A stretch of DNA of 23,095 bases from a virus. The position numbers were made by a program, and so were the translations under genes. Positions 17,005 to 23,095 of this stretch are shown here, one piece after another (position 1 is the stretch's first letter; every line of letters starts with the position of its first letter). The stretch covers positions 1-23,095 of IMG/VR virus record IMGVR_UViG_3300032224_000191. The stretch is one strand, 5' to 3'. The notes beneath the pieces are model-generated. The model was not told where the DNA came from, did not search any database, and saw only the letters and a list, made by a program, of their open reading frames with translations.

Positions 17005-17669
17005 TTACTCTATAGAGTATCCTAATCCTGCTCCGATACCGAATCCAGCTTCGCTGGCAAGTGCACCTTGTAGTCCAACAACATCATCTGCTGATGCATT
17101 TATACCAAGTGCTCTTCTTCTAACATCTTCGAAGGATGACCCCTCCTCATTTTCATTACTGCTTTCATTTAAATCAACACCTTGAATTGAAGCTAAGAAC
17201 TTTCTTTTTTCCGATTCAGTTTTTTGCATTGACTTAAAAGTCTGGACCATCTCTGGCATTGAAAGATTATCTTCTAGTTCTTCGTAATTTTTCCAATTAC
17301 CTAAAAGAAATACTTCCCCTTCTAAAGCGGCTAGATCTAGTTCTGTCCAGCCAGTCCCGCTGCCGCTAATAGGTTTGGGTCGTCCATCTTAATTCCTCCG
17401 CAAATCTCAAGAATGCGGTTGATTGTTGGAACGTCAAGTGTGTCTTCAAATGCGTCTTTGTCCTTTACTAAATCAGGCAGTTGCTTTTCTAATGCTACTG
17501 CACATGCTTCAATAAGAATTGTGAGTGTTTCATCTTCTGATGTTACTTCTTGTGTCTTCTGAATGACTTGCATAAACTTACGAAGCTCTTTAATTGTTAA
17601 AGGCTTAAGCTTAACTGTTGCGCCATTTTGTAGCTGAATTTCTTCAACATCGTATACTGTAGTTGCCAA
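17005..17669 (-). CDS. Tail assembly chaperone GT, made by -1 frameshift
   Basis: The longer of two chaperones that share a start. Ribosomes read codons 1-99 in the frame of the short form (17669-17373), slip back one base at C CCA AAC and continue from 17373 to the TAA at 17005. The result is 221 residues. After the slip the frame is open without interruption and reads PISGSGTGWTELDLAALEGE and onward to LGNWKNYEELEDNLSMPEMV. The -1 frame is blocked just upstream (TAA in ATT AAG), so the slip must occur in the short window that holds the heptamer. Position directly before the tape measure matches lambda G/GT and its relatives, which hold the tape measure soluble and recruit tail-tube subunits. 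The stop lies 9 bases before the tape-measure ATG. Confidence 0.88.
17337..17669 (-). CDS. Tail assembly chaperone G (short form)
   Basis: A 110-residue protein with a TTG start, supported by AGGAGG placed 6 bases upstream and by the lack of a better ATG. It begins LATTVYDVEE (initiator read as Met) and is an acidic, helical protein typical of the G-type chaperone: ATVKLKPLTIKELRKFMQVI, TLTILIEACAVALEKQLPDL, PTINRILEICGGIKMDDPN. It ends at TAG, 12 codons past the slippery site. It is expected to be made in excess over the frameshifted GT form. Its own promoter lies about 30-58 bases upstream, after the terminator of the tail-tube gene, so chaperones and tape measure can be transcribed apart from the tail-tube gene. 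Confidence 0.9.
   Translation of the reverse strand: MATTVYDVEEIQLQNGATVKLKPLTIKELRKFMQVIQKTQEVTSEDETLTILIEACAVALEKQLPDLVKDKDAFEDTLDVPTINRILEICGGIKMDDPNLLAAAGLAGQN
17373..17379 (-). promoter_or_regulatory. -1 frameshift slippery heptamer C CCA AAC
   Basis: The minus strand reads CCCAAAC with zero-frame codons CCA AAC, which is the canonical X XXY YYZ pattern (X = C, Y = A). It lies in the small overlap where both zero and -1 frames are open. By eye the following 40 bases show only a weak 4-bp stem (CAGC / GCTG), so no strong downstream stimulator was identified. Confidence 0.88.
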
Positions 17670-17698
17670 TTTAATCCTCCTAGGATCTTGTCTTAATT

Positions 17699-17727
17699 AT
17701 TGTATCATATTGATAATATAAGGGCAA
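17699..17727 (-). promoter_or_regulatory. Promoter for chaperones and tape measure
   Basis: TTGCCC (17727-17722), a 17-base spacer and TACAAT (17704-17699) with extended TGA before the hexamer. The predicted start is near 17692, giving a leader of about 23 bases that contains the AGGAGG of the chaperone gene. It begins right after the T-run of the tail-tube terminator. Confidence 0.55.
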
Positions 17728-17760
17728 TAAAAAACCCCTCAATTTCTTGAGGGGAATTTT
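17728..17760 (-). terminator. Intrinsic terminator after the major tail protein
   Basis: A perfect 8-bp stem (CCCCTCAA / TTGAGGGG, 17735-17742 and 17747-17754) with a 4-base loop is followed on the minus strand by six T residues (17734-17729). It lies about 25 bases past the stop of the major tail gene. A T-rich stretch on the other side (17755-17762) may let it work in both directions. Confidence 0.9.
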
Positions 17761-17779
17761 ATTAATTAATTAATATTAA

Positions 17780-18532
17780 TTATAGCCAGGTGCGGTCTAC
17801 GATTGTTCCGTATTCCTTGCCTGCATCTCCTGCTGCTCCTGATGGAAGCAAACGGAATGTTACTGGGAATGTTGCTGCTGCGTTACGTGACAATGAGAAT
17901 TGTGACTGTTGTACAGAAAGAACACGACGTGCATAATATACACGCTCTGTCTTTGATGATGCTGCAGTTGTTGGAGCTTGTCCAACCGCAATTAGTTGAC
18001 GCTCAACTGGAGCTTCTCCTAGTGCGCCTGCTGCCATACCAAGTGTTGATCCATTAAGTGTTGCTCCTGATTGTCCAAATACGCCAAGAACGTTTTCAAG
18101 AGTTCCTTCTGCGAATTCTGTTGCAATCATAACTTCCATTGTTTCCTTGAATAGCTTTGCTGAGTCAAGAAGTTGATCTACTGTTACTGCACCGTATGAT
18201 GGGTTGTAAGTAATTTGAAGACCATTGTTTGTGTAACCTACGTTACGATATCCAGCTCCAGTTGCTGCTGATGATGTTGAATTGTCTACATCCACACCGT
18301 TAAGTGTTGTGATGTATGACTCTCCTGCTACATAACCAACTACTGGTGTACCTGATCCTGCTGTACCATTCTTAAATGCTGGTACTGTCTTGTTGCGTCC
18401 AACTGCGCCTGTTACAGCGGTTCCTGGAACTAAGTTTTCTACGTATCCTGATGTAGTAGAATCTTCTACTGACAAGAATAGCGGAGAAGCTCCAACAAGG
18501 ATATTTCTAGCATTACCAATGTTTTGTGCCAT
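17780..18532 (-). CDS. Major tail (tube) protein
   Basis: A 250-residue protein forming the tail tube. An upstream in-frame ATG at 18547 exists, but GGAGG lies 7 bases before the ATG at 18532 and overlaps the upstream alternative, so MAQNIGNARNILVG is the preferred N-terminus. Features of the tube family: a short N-terminal arm leading into LVGASPLFLSVEDS, a long variable loop rich in Gly, Thr and Ser (about 30-95), the strand GLQITYNPSYGAVTVDQLL, a helix-strand unit (FKETMEVMIATEFAEGTLEN), and C-terminal strands (YYARRVLSVQQSQFSL, TFPVTFRLLP). It is bracketed by its own promoter and terminator. Arg is mostly CGT, unlike the AGA-rich minor tail genes, in keeping with high expression. Confidence 0.9.
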   Translation of the reverse strand: MAQNIGNARNILVGASPLFLSVEDSTTSGYVENLVPGTAVTGAVGRNKTVPAFKNGTAGSGTPVVGYVAGESYITTLNGVDVDNSTSSAATGAGYRNVGYTNNGLQITYNPSYGAVTVDQLLDSAKLFKETMEVMIATEFAEGTLENVLGVFGQSGATLNGSTLGMAAGALGEAPVERQLIAVGQAPTTAASSKTERVYYARRVLSVQQSQFSLSRNAAATFPVTFRLLPSGAAGDAGKEYGTIVDRTWL

Positions 18533-18555
18533 GTGTAAAACCTCCATTAAATAAA

Positions 18556-18584
18556 TATATATATATTGACTTACTTTAAATCAA
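18556..18584 (-). promoter_or_regulatory. Candidate promoter for the major tail protein
   Basis: TTGATT (18584-18579), 17 bases, TATATA (18561-18556). The -10 sits in an AT repeat, so the exact register is uncertain. The predicted start, near 18549, gives a leader of about 17 bases containing GGAGG. The flanking TCAATAT resembles the context of the promoter at 17699-17727. The 110-base gap around it holds no gene and no convincing terminator. Confidence 0.4.
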
Positions 18585-18643
18585 GCTGGCTAGGCTCATT
18601 TCCTCTTATGTCCAATTTTACTGGATTAAGCCTTTAAAAGCAA

Positions 18644-19153
18644 CTAAGCAAATCTTCCAAGTCTATCCGTCACTCTAGAGTACTTTACCTCTAGAATTAC
18701 GTCTGTTGATAAGAACCCCTGAAGCTCAAGAGATGGGTCAATTGGGGTGGTCTCGACAATCATAACATTATGAAAAATTAATTTATTAGTACTTTTTGAC
18801 GCATTAACATCTTTTGCCGACTCGTCCATTCTTCTAAATAGGTCAGTCATAAGGTTTCTTATCTCATATATATCTGTTACATCTGTAGAGTATATAGAAA
18901 ATAAAACCTTCTCACAACATATAAGCCAATTTTCTTCATAGGATAAACCTATCTTATCGTAAACTATGTGCTTTTTGCCATTTAAAAATTGATCCATTTC
19001 TGGCACCTGCTGAACAGGAATAATAGGAATAATTTCATAACCCAGGTTATCTGAGTAATAATCTTCTGGATCAAACAGACCAGTTAATTTTAATTGCGAC
19101 CATAGGAATTTACGCAATTCAAACATTGCGTCTATTTTATAATCTACTGTCAT
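18644..19153 (-). CDS. Tail terminator protein (probable)
   Basis: A 169-residue protein. Its ATG overlaps the previous stop (ATGA) and is preceded by GGAGGG. Composition is mixed alpha/beta: N-terminal helix FELRKFLWSQLKLTGLF, a central strand-helix unit (KVLFSIYSTDVTDIYEIRNL then MTDLFRRMDES), and C-terminal strands (FHNVMIVETT, STDVILEVKYSRV). This order, with an N-terminal helix and a helix after a central hairpin, suits the lambda gpU / tail-terminator (Tc1) fold. The place just before the tail-tube gene is also the usual one. It would cap the tube and form the joint with the neck. The family assignment is from layout and position, not from a conserved motif. Confidence 0.7.
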   Translation of the reverse strand: MTVDYKIDAMFELRKFLWSQLKLTGLFDPEDYYSDNLGYEIIPIIPVQQVPEMDQFLNGKKHIVYDKIGLSYEENWLICCEKVLFSIYSTDVTDIYEIRNLMTDLFRRMDESAKDVNASKSTNKLIFHNVMIVETTPIDPSLELQGFLSTDVILEVKYSRVTDRLGRFA

Positions 19154-19938
19154 AGTGACCCTCCAAATGATGAGCTTAATGCTGCATCTGCTTGCATTCT
19201 TATTTTACCAGCACTAAAGCTATACTGCACCTTTTTAATATTAATTGGAGCTTCAAGAGCTTTAGCAATTTTAGTATTAAAAATTCTTTGAAACCCAGAT
19301 GCTTTTATTGAAGAGTTTACTAGTTGTCCGCCAAAAAATCTACCATATGTAAGTGCAAACTGATTTGTTGCAGCCTTGCCTCCAGGCCTTTTTACGGTCA
19401 CTGAGCTACCTTTAGGCATAAAGACTGTTGCACCATCTAATTCAAATACTAAACGCTCTGCAGACTTTGGACGAATTACTATAGGCATTCCCTCTTCCAT
19501 AACTGAAGCTTTATTAGCAAATACATATTTATTTTTTTGTTTTTTATTTTTAGAAGGAACTGTTGATTTAGATAGCTTAAAATCACGACCTATTCTAAAA
19601 GAAAGTCCGCCAGTATCAATTAAATATAAATTAAACAATCTAGCAGTAGGATTACCTACTTTATTCCATTCGTATACATGGTGAAGGCTTTTAGGTTTTG
19701 TTCTTGCTTGAGCATCTACATACTGACCAAAATCTTTTTCTATTTGATTAAATATTGTTTTTTTAAATAAATTTTTAAATGCAGCATTAGCTTCTAATTT
19801 AGAAAGTACAGATGCCTCATAATATAAAAATGCTGATACTTGTGCCACTGTACTATCTTTAATTATTCCTGGTGCAGAACCAGCCATCAGTCTTTCAAGT
19901 CCACTGGCTGTTTGTAATAAAGCTACGCTACTGTCCAA
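19150..19938 (-). CDS. Neck / tail-completion protein (probable)
   Basis: A 262-residue basic protein with a TTG start inside the previous gene (11-base overlap). It has helical N-terminal residues (about 15-80), a motif-like centre (SLHHVYEWNKVGNPTARLFN), a lysine-rich strip (KSTVPSKNKKQKNKYVFANK), and a C-terminal region with RPGGKAATNQFALTYGRFF. No catalytic motif and no membrane segment are present. Its position between the head-closure and tail-terminator genes fits a neck protein of the HK97 gp10-like or Ne1 kind. The basic charge could suit contact with DNA or with an acidic partner. The alternative is a minor head protein. Exact role is uncertain. Confidence 0.6.
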   Translation of the reverse strand: MDSSVALLQTASGLERLMAGSAPGIIKDSTVAQVSAFLYYEASVLSKLEANAAFKNLFKKTIFNQIEKDFGQYVDAQARTKPKSLHHVYEWNKVGNPTARLFNLYLIDTGGLSFRIGRDFKLSKSTVPSKNKKQKNKYVFANKASVMEEGMPIVIRPKSAERLVFELDGATVFMPKGSSVTVKRPGGKAATNQFALTYGRFFGGQLVNSSIKASGFQRIFNTKIAKALEAPINIKKVQYSFSAGKIRMQADAALSSSFGGSL

Positions 19939-20356
19939 TTACCTGGTTCTCCGATCTTTTCACGGTTGTATTATATCCAATAACTCCGCCCATTGGTTCG
20001 GTAATTGGAGTAACTCCAATAACTTCAAAAACTGTTGGTGTATTACTTGGAAAATTTATTTCTTCCCAAATAACTGTTTCATCTAAACTTCTTATATTAG
20101 TAATTTTTTCATTAAAATTTAATTTTGTTGTTGTTCTAACTTGAAGCATTTGTTCATTAACATATTTATTTGAAAAAGTTTGTTTTTCTCCAGACCTGCC
20201 CGCAGTAGAGTTACTTATCATTCCTTTTGCACTGCACTGCATTGTTCTATTAAATTGCCATTCTTTTTTTAAAGCCCCTGTTGCTGAATCTTGAGTTTCA
20301 AATTGTTTGTATACATCCATTAGCATCGGCATAAGGGAATCAACAAGATCATACAT
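19928..20356 (-). CDS. Head closure (stopper) protein (probable)
   Basis: A 142-residue protein whose ATG shares one base with the stop of the adaptor gene (TAATG), implying translational coupling. It opens with a helix (LVDSLMPMLMDVYKQFE) and continues as beta strands, including WQFNRTMQCSAKGMI, MLQVRTTTKLNF, PTVFEVIGVTPI and GGVIGYNTTVKRS. Size and strand-rich content match small head-closure proteins of siphophages (SPP1 gp16-like), which sit under the portal/adaptor ring and keep DNA in the head. Position next to the adaptor supports this. No signature motif was recognised, so the label rests on size, fold pattern and gene order. Confidence 0.6.
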   Translation of the reverse strand: MYDLVDSLMPMLMDVYKQFETQDSATGALKKEWQFNRTMQCSAKGMISNSTAGRSGEKQTFSNKYVNEQMLQVRTTTKLNFNEKITNIRSLDETVIWEEINFPSNTPTVFEVIGVTPITEPMGGVIGYNTTVKRSENQVIGQ

Positions 20357-21336
20357 TAGATAACGACCATCTTATTAATAACGTATGGAAGAAGAATTTG
20401 ATCTGCATATAAATTGCCCGTTCCTGAATATGTACCTGAATTATATTCAAATTGCCAATCAAATGTTTTAATAGACTTCATGTATTTATTTCTCCAAACT
20501 TTATCTTTAGAGAAATAGTCTTTCATTAATTCTATACAAGCAAGGTCAACTTCATCTGGAATTTCTTCCCAGCCAAACTTGCCAGCAACCTTATACGTAG
20601 ATCCAGTTGCAAACGATCCGCCCCATGTATTATTAATTTGTGGAGGAACCATTCCGTTTGCTGTGTATACAGTATTGTCTAACATGCTAGCTCTATCTAC
20701 TCTTATTCCAAATCCGCTTTCTGAAATAATTGTTTTATAGTTCCAATTATCTATATCATTAATTGTATCTATTAATAAAATATCGTTTTGATATAACTCA
20801 TGTAATTCTGATAATTTATAGGGCAATGGCAATACATCTGAGCCAGACCCATATGCAATTTGAACATCATCATATAAATAAAATTGTTGTTGAGTATATG
20901 CTTCAATCAACTTTCTTGCATATCTTTCAGCATTACATAACTCAAAATATGATTTAGTATTAGGATCTGAATAATCAGATCCCAACCCTAAAGCATCTAT
21001 TGCTTGGCTCATATCCGTATATGGAGTTTGAACAAATACTTTATGCTCTCTATGAGCATCTTGTCCATTTACCGTATACCACCAAACTAACCTAAGCTGT
21101 CTCTGTCTGTTAGTGTATTGATATGGTAAATAAACACTGTATGTTCCCGCATCTACTTCTGACTTAATTGGTGTTAATGATATAAGTAAAGTGCCTGGAT
21201 TGATAGGTGGTGATATTGCTGGATCTTCTGTAATATCATATACTCTAACTACTGGAAGAGTATCAGCATCTACAAGCTGTCCTTGCCAAAACACTTTGTG
21301 TGTTATTGGCGAATTTGAATCTACTAGAATTTCCAT
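20356..21336 (-). CDS. Head-tail adaptor with extra N-terminal beta domain
   Basis: A 326-residue protein starting 10 bases after the upstream stop, with no recognisable Shine-Dalgarno. Residues 1-105 form a beta-sandwich-like domain (ITHKVFWQGQLV, PVVRVYDI, AGTYSVYLPYQY, QLRLVWWYTVNG, EHKVFVQTPY). Residues 106-326 look like the head-tail connector/adaptor fold: a helix with DALGLGSDYSDPNTKSYFEL, RYARKLIEAYTQQQFYLYDD, strand LPLPYKLSELHELYQNDI, and a late helix pair (DEVDLACIELMKDYFSKDKV). Adaptors usually consist of this helical and beta core alone and are shorter; the added domain may decorate the neck or contact the capsid. It would join the portal to the head-closure ring. Confidence 0.75.
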   Translation of the reverse strand: MEILVDSNSPITHKVFWQGQLVDADTLPVVRVYDITEDPAISPPINPGTLLISLTPIKSEVDAGTYSVYLPYQYTNRQRQLRLVWWYTVNGQDAHREHKVFVQTPYTDMSQAIDALGLGSDYSDPNTKSYFELCNAERYARKLIEAYTQQQFYLYDDVQIAYGSGSDVLPLPYKLSELHELYQNDILLIDTINDIDNWNYKTIISESGFGIRVDRASMLDNTVYTANGMVPPQINNTWGGSFATGSTYKVAGKFGWEEIPDEVDLACIELMKDYFSKDKVWRNKYMKSIKTFDWQFEYNSGTYSGTGNLYADQILLPYVINKMVVI

Positions 21337-21346
21337 TTAATAAAGG

Positions 21347-21754
21347 TTAAGCGTAGTACTCCTGAACTTCCTTTGGAGTTGCTAAGCGAAAACCCTCCTC
21401 CTTGTCAAAAATTTCTTGAGCATTATCTTCTGTCATTGCAATAAAAGGATGCTCTTTTGTAAATGTAAAACCAATGATATCGTATCTAAAGTTATCTCTG
21501 GTCATTCTAACTAAAACTGTATCTTCTGGTTGAGCATCTGGATTAAACCTAGGAAGAATTTCTTCTGCATCTTCGCTAAACTCATCTGTTGCATCTTCAA
21601 TATCTTTAATAGTTTTTTGATAAACAGACCATGTGACTCCCTCTTCTGCAAGGGCGGCAACAATATCTGCCTTACTCTTAATACCATCAGTGTCAACTGC
21701 AAAGTCCTCTGCAATTTGTCTGAGTTCTGCTACTTTCAATGTCTCAAATGACAT
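21347..21754 (-). CDS. Small head protein with HeH/SAP-like N-terminal domain
   Basis: A 135-residue acidic protein with strong AAAGGAG five bases before the ATG. Residues 4-38 (LKVAELRQIAEDFAVD, then GIKSKADIVAALAEEGV) form the helix-extended-loop-helix pattern of HeH/SAP/Rho-N domains, which often bind nucleic acid. An acidic linker follows. The C-terminal part (VLVRMTRDNFRYDIIGFTF, TKEHPFIAMTEDNAQEIF) resembles short proteins often encoded just after actinophage capsid genes. It may be a capsid-associated or minor head protein that contacts packaged DNA through its N-terminus. It is the first gene after the capsid terminator and has its own promoter, so it begins the neck-gene operon. Confidence 0.7.
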   Translation of the reverse strand: MSFETLKVAELRQIAEDFAVDTDGIKSKADIVAALAEEGVTWSVYQKTIKDIEDATDEFSEDAEEILPRFNPDAQPEDTVLVRMTRDNFRYDIIGFTFTKEHPFIAMTEDNAQEIFDKEEGFRLATPKEVQEYYA

Positions 21755-21779
21755 ATTATCTCCTTTGTTAGGTTCTTTA

Positions 21780-21808
21780 ATTATAGCATTGATAAATTAA
21801 AATGAAAA
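21780..21808 (-). promoter_or_regulatory. Promoter for the neck-gene operon
   Basis: TTTTCA (21808-21803), a 17-base spacer and a perfect TATAAT (21785-21780) with extended TGC before it (TGCTATAAT). The predicted start, near 21773, gives a leader of about 19 bases containing AAAGGAG. The -35 lies within the T-rich tail of the capsid terminator, starting at the base after its stem. Confidence 0.6.
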
Positions 21809-21832
21809 GCCCCTAAAATTAATTAGGGGCCT
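21803..21832 (-). terminator. Intrinsic terminator after the major capsid gene
   Basis: GCCCCTAA / TTAGGGGC (21809-21816 and 21823-21830) forms a perfect 8-bp stem with a 6-base loop, followed on the minus strand by TTTTCATTTT. It lies about 26 bases past the capsid stop codon. Confidence 0.88.
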
Positions 21833-21856
21833 TTCGAGGGTTTTATCTTAAATTAA

Positions 21857-22906
21857 TTAAGAAGCAACCTTAACGTTCTTTACAACTACCCAAGCATCTG
21901 CCTGCTCGATCTGTACGCCAACTCTTGTGTACATTGTGTACTCAATTGAGTCCTTGCGTGGCCAGAAGAAACGGTAAACAGTTACGTCGCGCTTGATTCC
22001 AATAACTACGTTATTTGGGAATGACAAGTGGATGTCTCCGTGTGATCCTGTTGGTGTTGTGTATGTACCAGTTTGTGTTTCATTAAGAAGTGGAACTTCA
22101 ACAATCGGAATACCGAATGCGAATGGTGCCACATATCCTGCTGGTCCACCTAGTGGTGCGACTCCGCCACGAATTACGCTTGAAGCGATATCTTGTGGAA
22201 TTGTCTGGTTTGTTCCAATGCTGTTAGCATATAGGAAATCTTGAATCAAGTTTGATCCAGCAAGGAAGCGAAGGTCTCCACGACGTTGCTTGTACTTACG
22301 TGGCATAGCCTTAAGTGCCTTGTTGAATACTTCACGTGATACTCCAGCGCCAGCTGCGTCTACGACACGACCTGATGCCTTTGCCTTCTTTACAACGCCA
22401 TCAAATGACTTGTAAAGTGCGTCTGAAGAAAGTGATGTGTCACCGTTAAGAATAACATCTTCGATGTCATTTCCTGCCTGTGTTGCCATCAAACGTGCAA
22501 TGTGATCTTCTAGATCTGCACCTTCGATGTTATCTTCTAGAGACTCTGTTGAAAGCTCCCAATCCATGCGTAGCTTCTTTGTTGTTAAAGAGATTTTTGA
22601 GAAAGTTACTGCTGCGTTAACACCAGTATTGTCTGCCTCAGTTGCAAGCTTCATAAGCTTCTCACCAACGGACATACGATCAATCTCGGCTGTGTCTGAC
22701 TTCATACGAACTGTACGTGCGACCTTACCGATAACGGTTGCGTCGAACATATAATCAAGGAAGCGAGCAGACTGTTCTGGGTTAAGAAGACCACCGTTGC
22801 CATTTTCAGACGCTGTGTGTACTCCCGCTCCACCAGTTGTTGAACCGAATCCAGTTGATACCTGAGTACCAGCTGCTACGGCCTTTTCTAATGTTTCATT
22901 GCTCAT
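21857..22906 (-). CDS. Major capsid protein, HK97 fold
   Basis: A 349-residue protein with an ATG at 22906 preceded by AAGGTAGG. The N-terminus is a short flexible arm (Gly/Ser/Thr-rich, about residues 10-38) with no long delta domain, suggesting a separate scaffold. The body follows the phage capsid family order: GGLLNPEQSARFLDYMFDAT, then DTAEIDRMSVGEKLMKLATE (E-loop region), LTTKKLRMDWELSTESLEDN (spine-helix entry), ARLMATQAGNDIEDVILNGD, the P-domain segment FNKALKAMPRKYKQRRGDL, the A-domain loop GGVAPLGGPAGYVAPFAFGI, and C-terminal strands (VTVYRFFWPRKDSIEYTMY). Arg codons are mostly CGT and Lys codons mostly AAG, as expected of a highly expressed gene. It is followed by a strong terminator. 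Confidence 0.93.
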   Translation of the reverse strand: MSNETLEKAVAAGTQVSTGFGSTTGGAGVHTASENGNGGLLNPEQSARFLDYMFDATVIGKVARTVRMKSDTAEIDRMSVGEKLMKLATEADNTGVNAAVTFSKISLTTKKLRMDWELSTESLEDNIEGADLEDHIARLMATQAGNDIEDVILNGDTSLSSDALYKSFDGVVKKAKASGRVVDAAGAGVSREVFNKALKAMPRKYKQRRGDLRFLAGSNLIQDFLYANSIGTNQTIPQDIASSVIRGGVAPLGGPAGYVAPFAFGIPIVEVPLLNETQTGTYTTPTGSHGDIHLSFPNNVVIGIKRDVTVYRFFWPRKDSIEYTMYTRVGVQIEQADAWVVVKNVKVAS

Positions 22907-22921
22907 TATTTTATACCTACC

Positions 22922-23095
22922 TTAGTTGAATATTTCGTTTACGGAACCGAGGAAAGAACCGTTCCATTTAGATTTCTTGATTGTTACTTCTTCTGATCGG
23001 CCAAGATCGGAAGACTTCTTAATTGCAGTCTCTGATTCTACTGCGTCGACACGCTTTTGTACACCATCAATCGTGCTCTTGATGTTATTTACAGC
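22922..23095 (-). CDS. C-terminal end of a prohead protease/scaffold-type gene (partial)
   Basis: The final 57 codons of a gene that enters from the right edge, ending TAA 15 bases before the capsid ATG. A predicted helix comes first (VNNIKSTIDGVQKRVDAVES), then a polar stretch, then a basic, aromatic end (KKSKWNGSFLGSVNEIFN). A coiled-coil stretch ending in a short W-x-G-x-F-L-type tail directly before the capsid gene is typical of scaffolding or protease-scaffold fusion proteins, where the tail contacts the capsid protein. The catalytic part, if any, lies outside the window, so protease activity cannot be judged. Confidence 0.65.
   Translation of the reverse strand, partial: AVNNIKSTIDGVQKRVDAVESETAIKKSSDLGRSEEVTIKKSKWNGSFLGSVNEIFN

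Noticed and set aside
17005-17259. Stand-alone 84-codon gene before the tape measure
   Set aside because: The frame is open well upstream of this ATG to the slippery heptamer, and the ATG has no good ribosome site. It is the C-terminal part of the frameshifted chaperone.
18532-18547. Upstream ATG giving a 255-residue major tail protein
   Set aside because: The ribosome site GGAGG overlaps this ATG and is correctly spaced for the ATG at 18532, so the 5 extra residues are unlikely.
18587-18640. Possible terminator between the tail terminator gene and the major tail gene
   Set aside because: Only short imperfect stems (around AGCCTAGCCAGCT) without a following T-run are seen.

Overview
The window is a piece of the late structural region of a long-tailed (siphovirus-type) double-stranded DNA phage or prophage. 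Every gene lies on the minus strand, so the functional order runs from right to left. The DNA is AT-rich by eye, starts are ATG or TTG, Shine-Dalgarno sites are of the AAGGAG type, and neighbouring genes often overlap by 1 to 14 bases. The gene order (capsid, neck, tail tube, frameshifted chaperones, very long tape measure, hub, fibres) and the protein styles resemble phages of actinobacteria. That host assignment is an inference; nothing in the window proves it.

Head and neck (23095 to 18644): the C-terminal end of a probable prohead protease/scaffold gene, the major capsid protein, a small capsid-associated protein with a HeH/SAP-like N-terminus, a head-tail adaptor with an added N-terminal beta domain, a probable head-closure protein, a probable neck/tail-completion protein and a probable tail terminator. 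Tail tube and tape measure (18532 to 8848): the major tail protein, the two overlapping tail-assembly chaperones joined by a -1 frameshift at C CCA AAC, and a 2715-residue tape measure. The tape measure carries a kinase-like segment (about residues 1357-1485) inside a large non-rod insert. Tail tip (8851 to 144): a distal-tail or tube-like protein, a 1136-residue hub with a laminin-G/concanavalin-like insert, a small acidic protein, a tip protein with a beta-sandwich insert, an 892-residue fibre ending in an S74-type intramolecular chaperone, a two-CxxC mini-protein, a 50-residue coiled-coil protein and a small beta-rich protein. At the left edge a new gene begins, possibly a phosphoesterase.

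The transcription layout is informative. Three intrinsic terminators and four candidate sigma70-type promoters can be read. The capsid gene and the tail-tube gene, the two proteins needed in greatest amount, are each followed by a terminator, and each terminator is followed at once by a promoter for the next gene. Three of the promoters share an extended -10 of the form CAAT(AT)GnTAyAAT. At the left edge a promoter with a perfect TTGACA has its -10 inside a palindrome and is followed by a terminator-like hairpin ahead of the next start, which looks like a control point.

The most novel-looking items are the kinase-like segment in the tape measure, the promoter/palindrome/hairpin element at 71-137, and the carbohydrate-binding-like domains inserted into two tail-tip proteins. 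No integrase, lysis gene, tRNA, CRISPR array or insertion sequence is visible.
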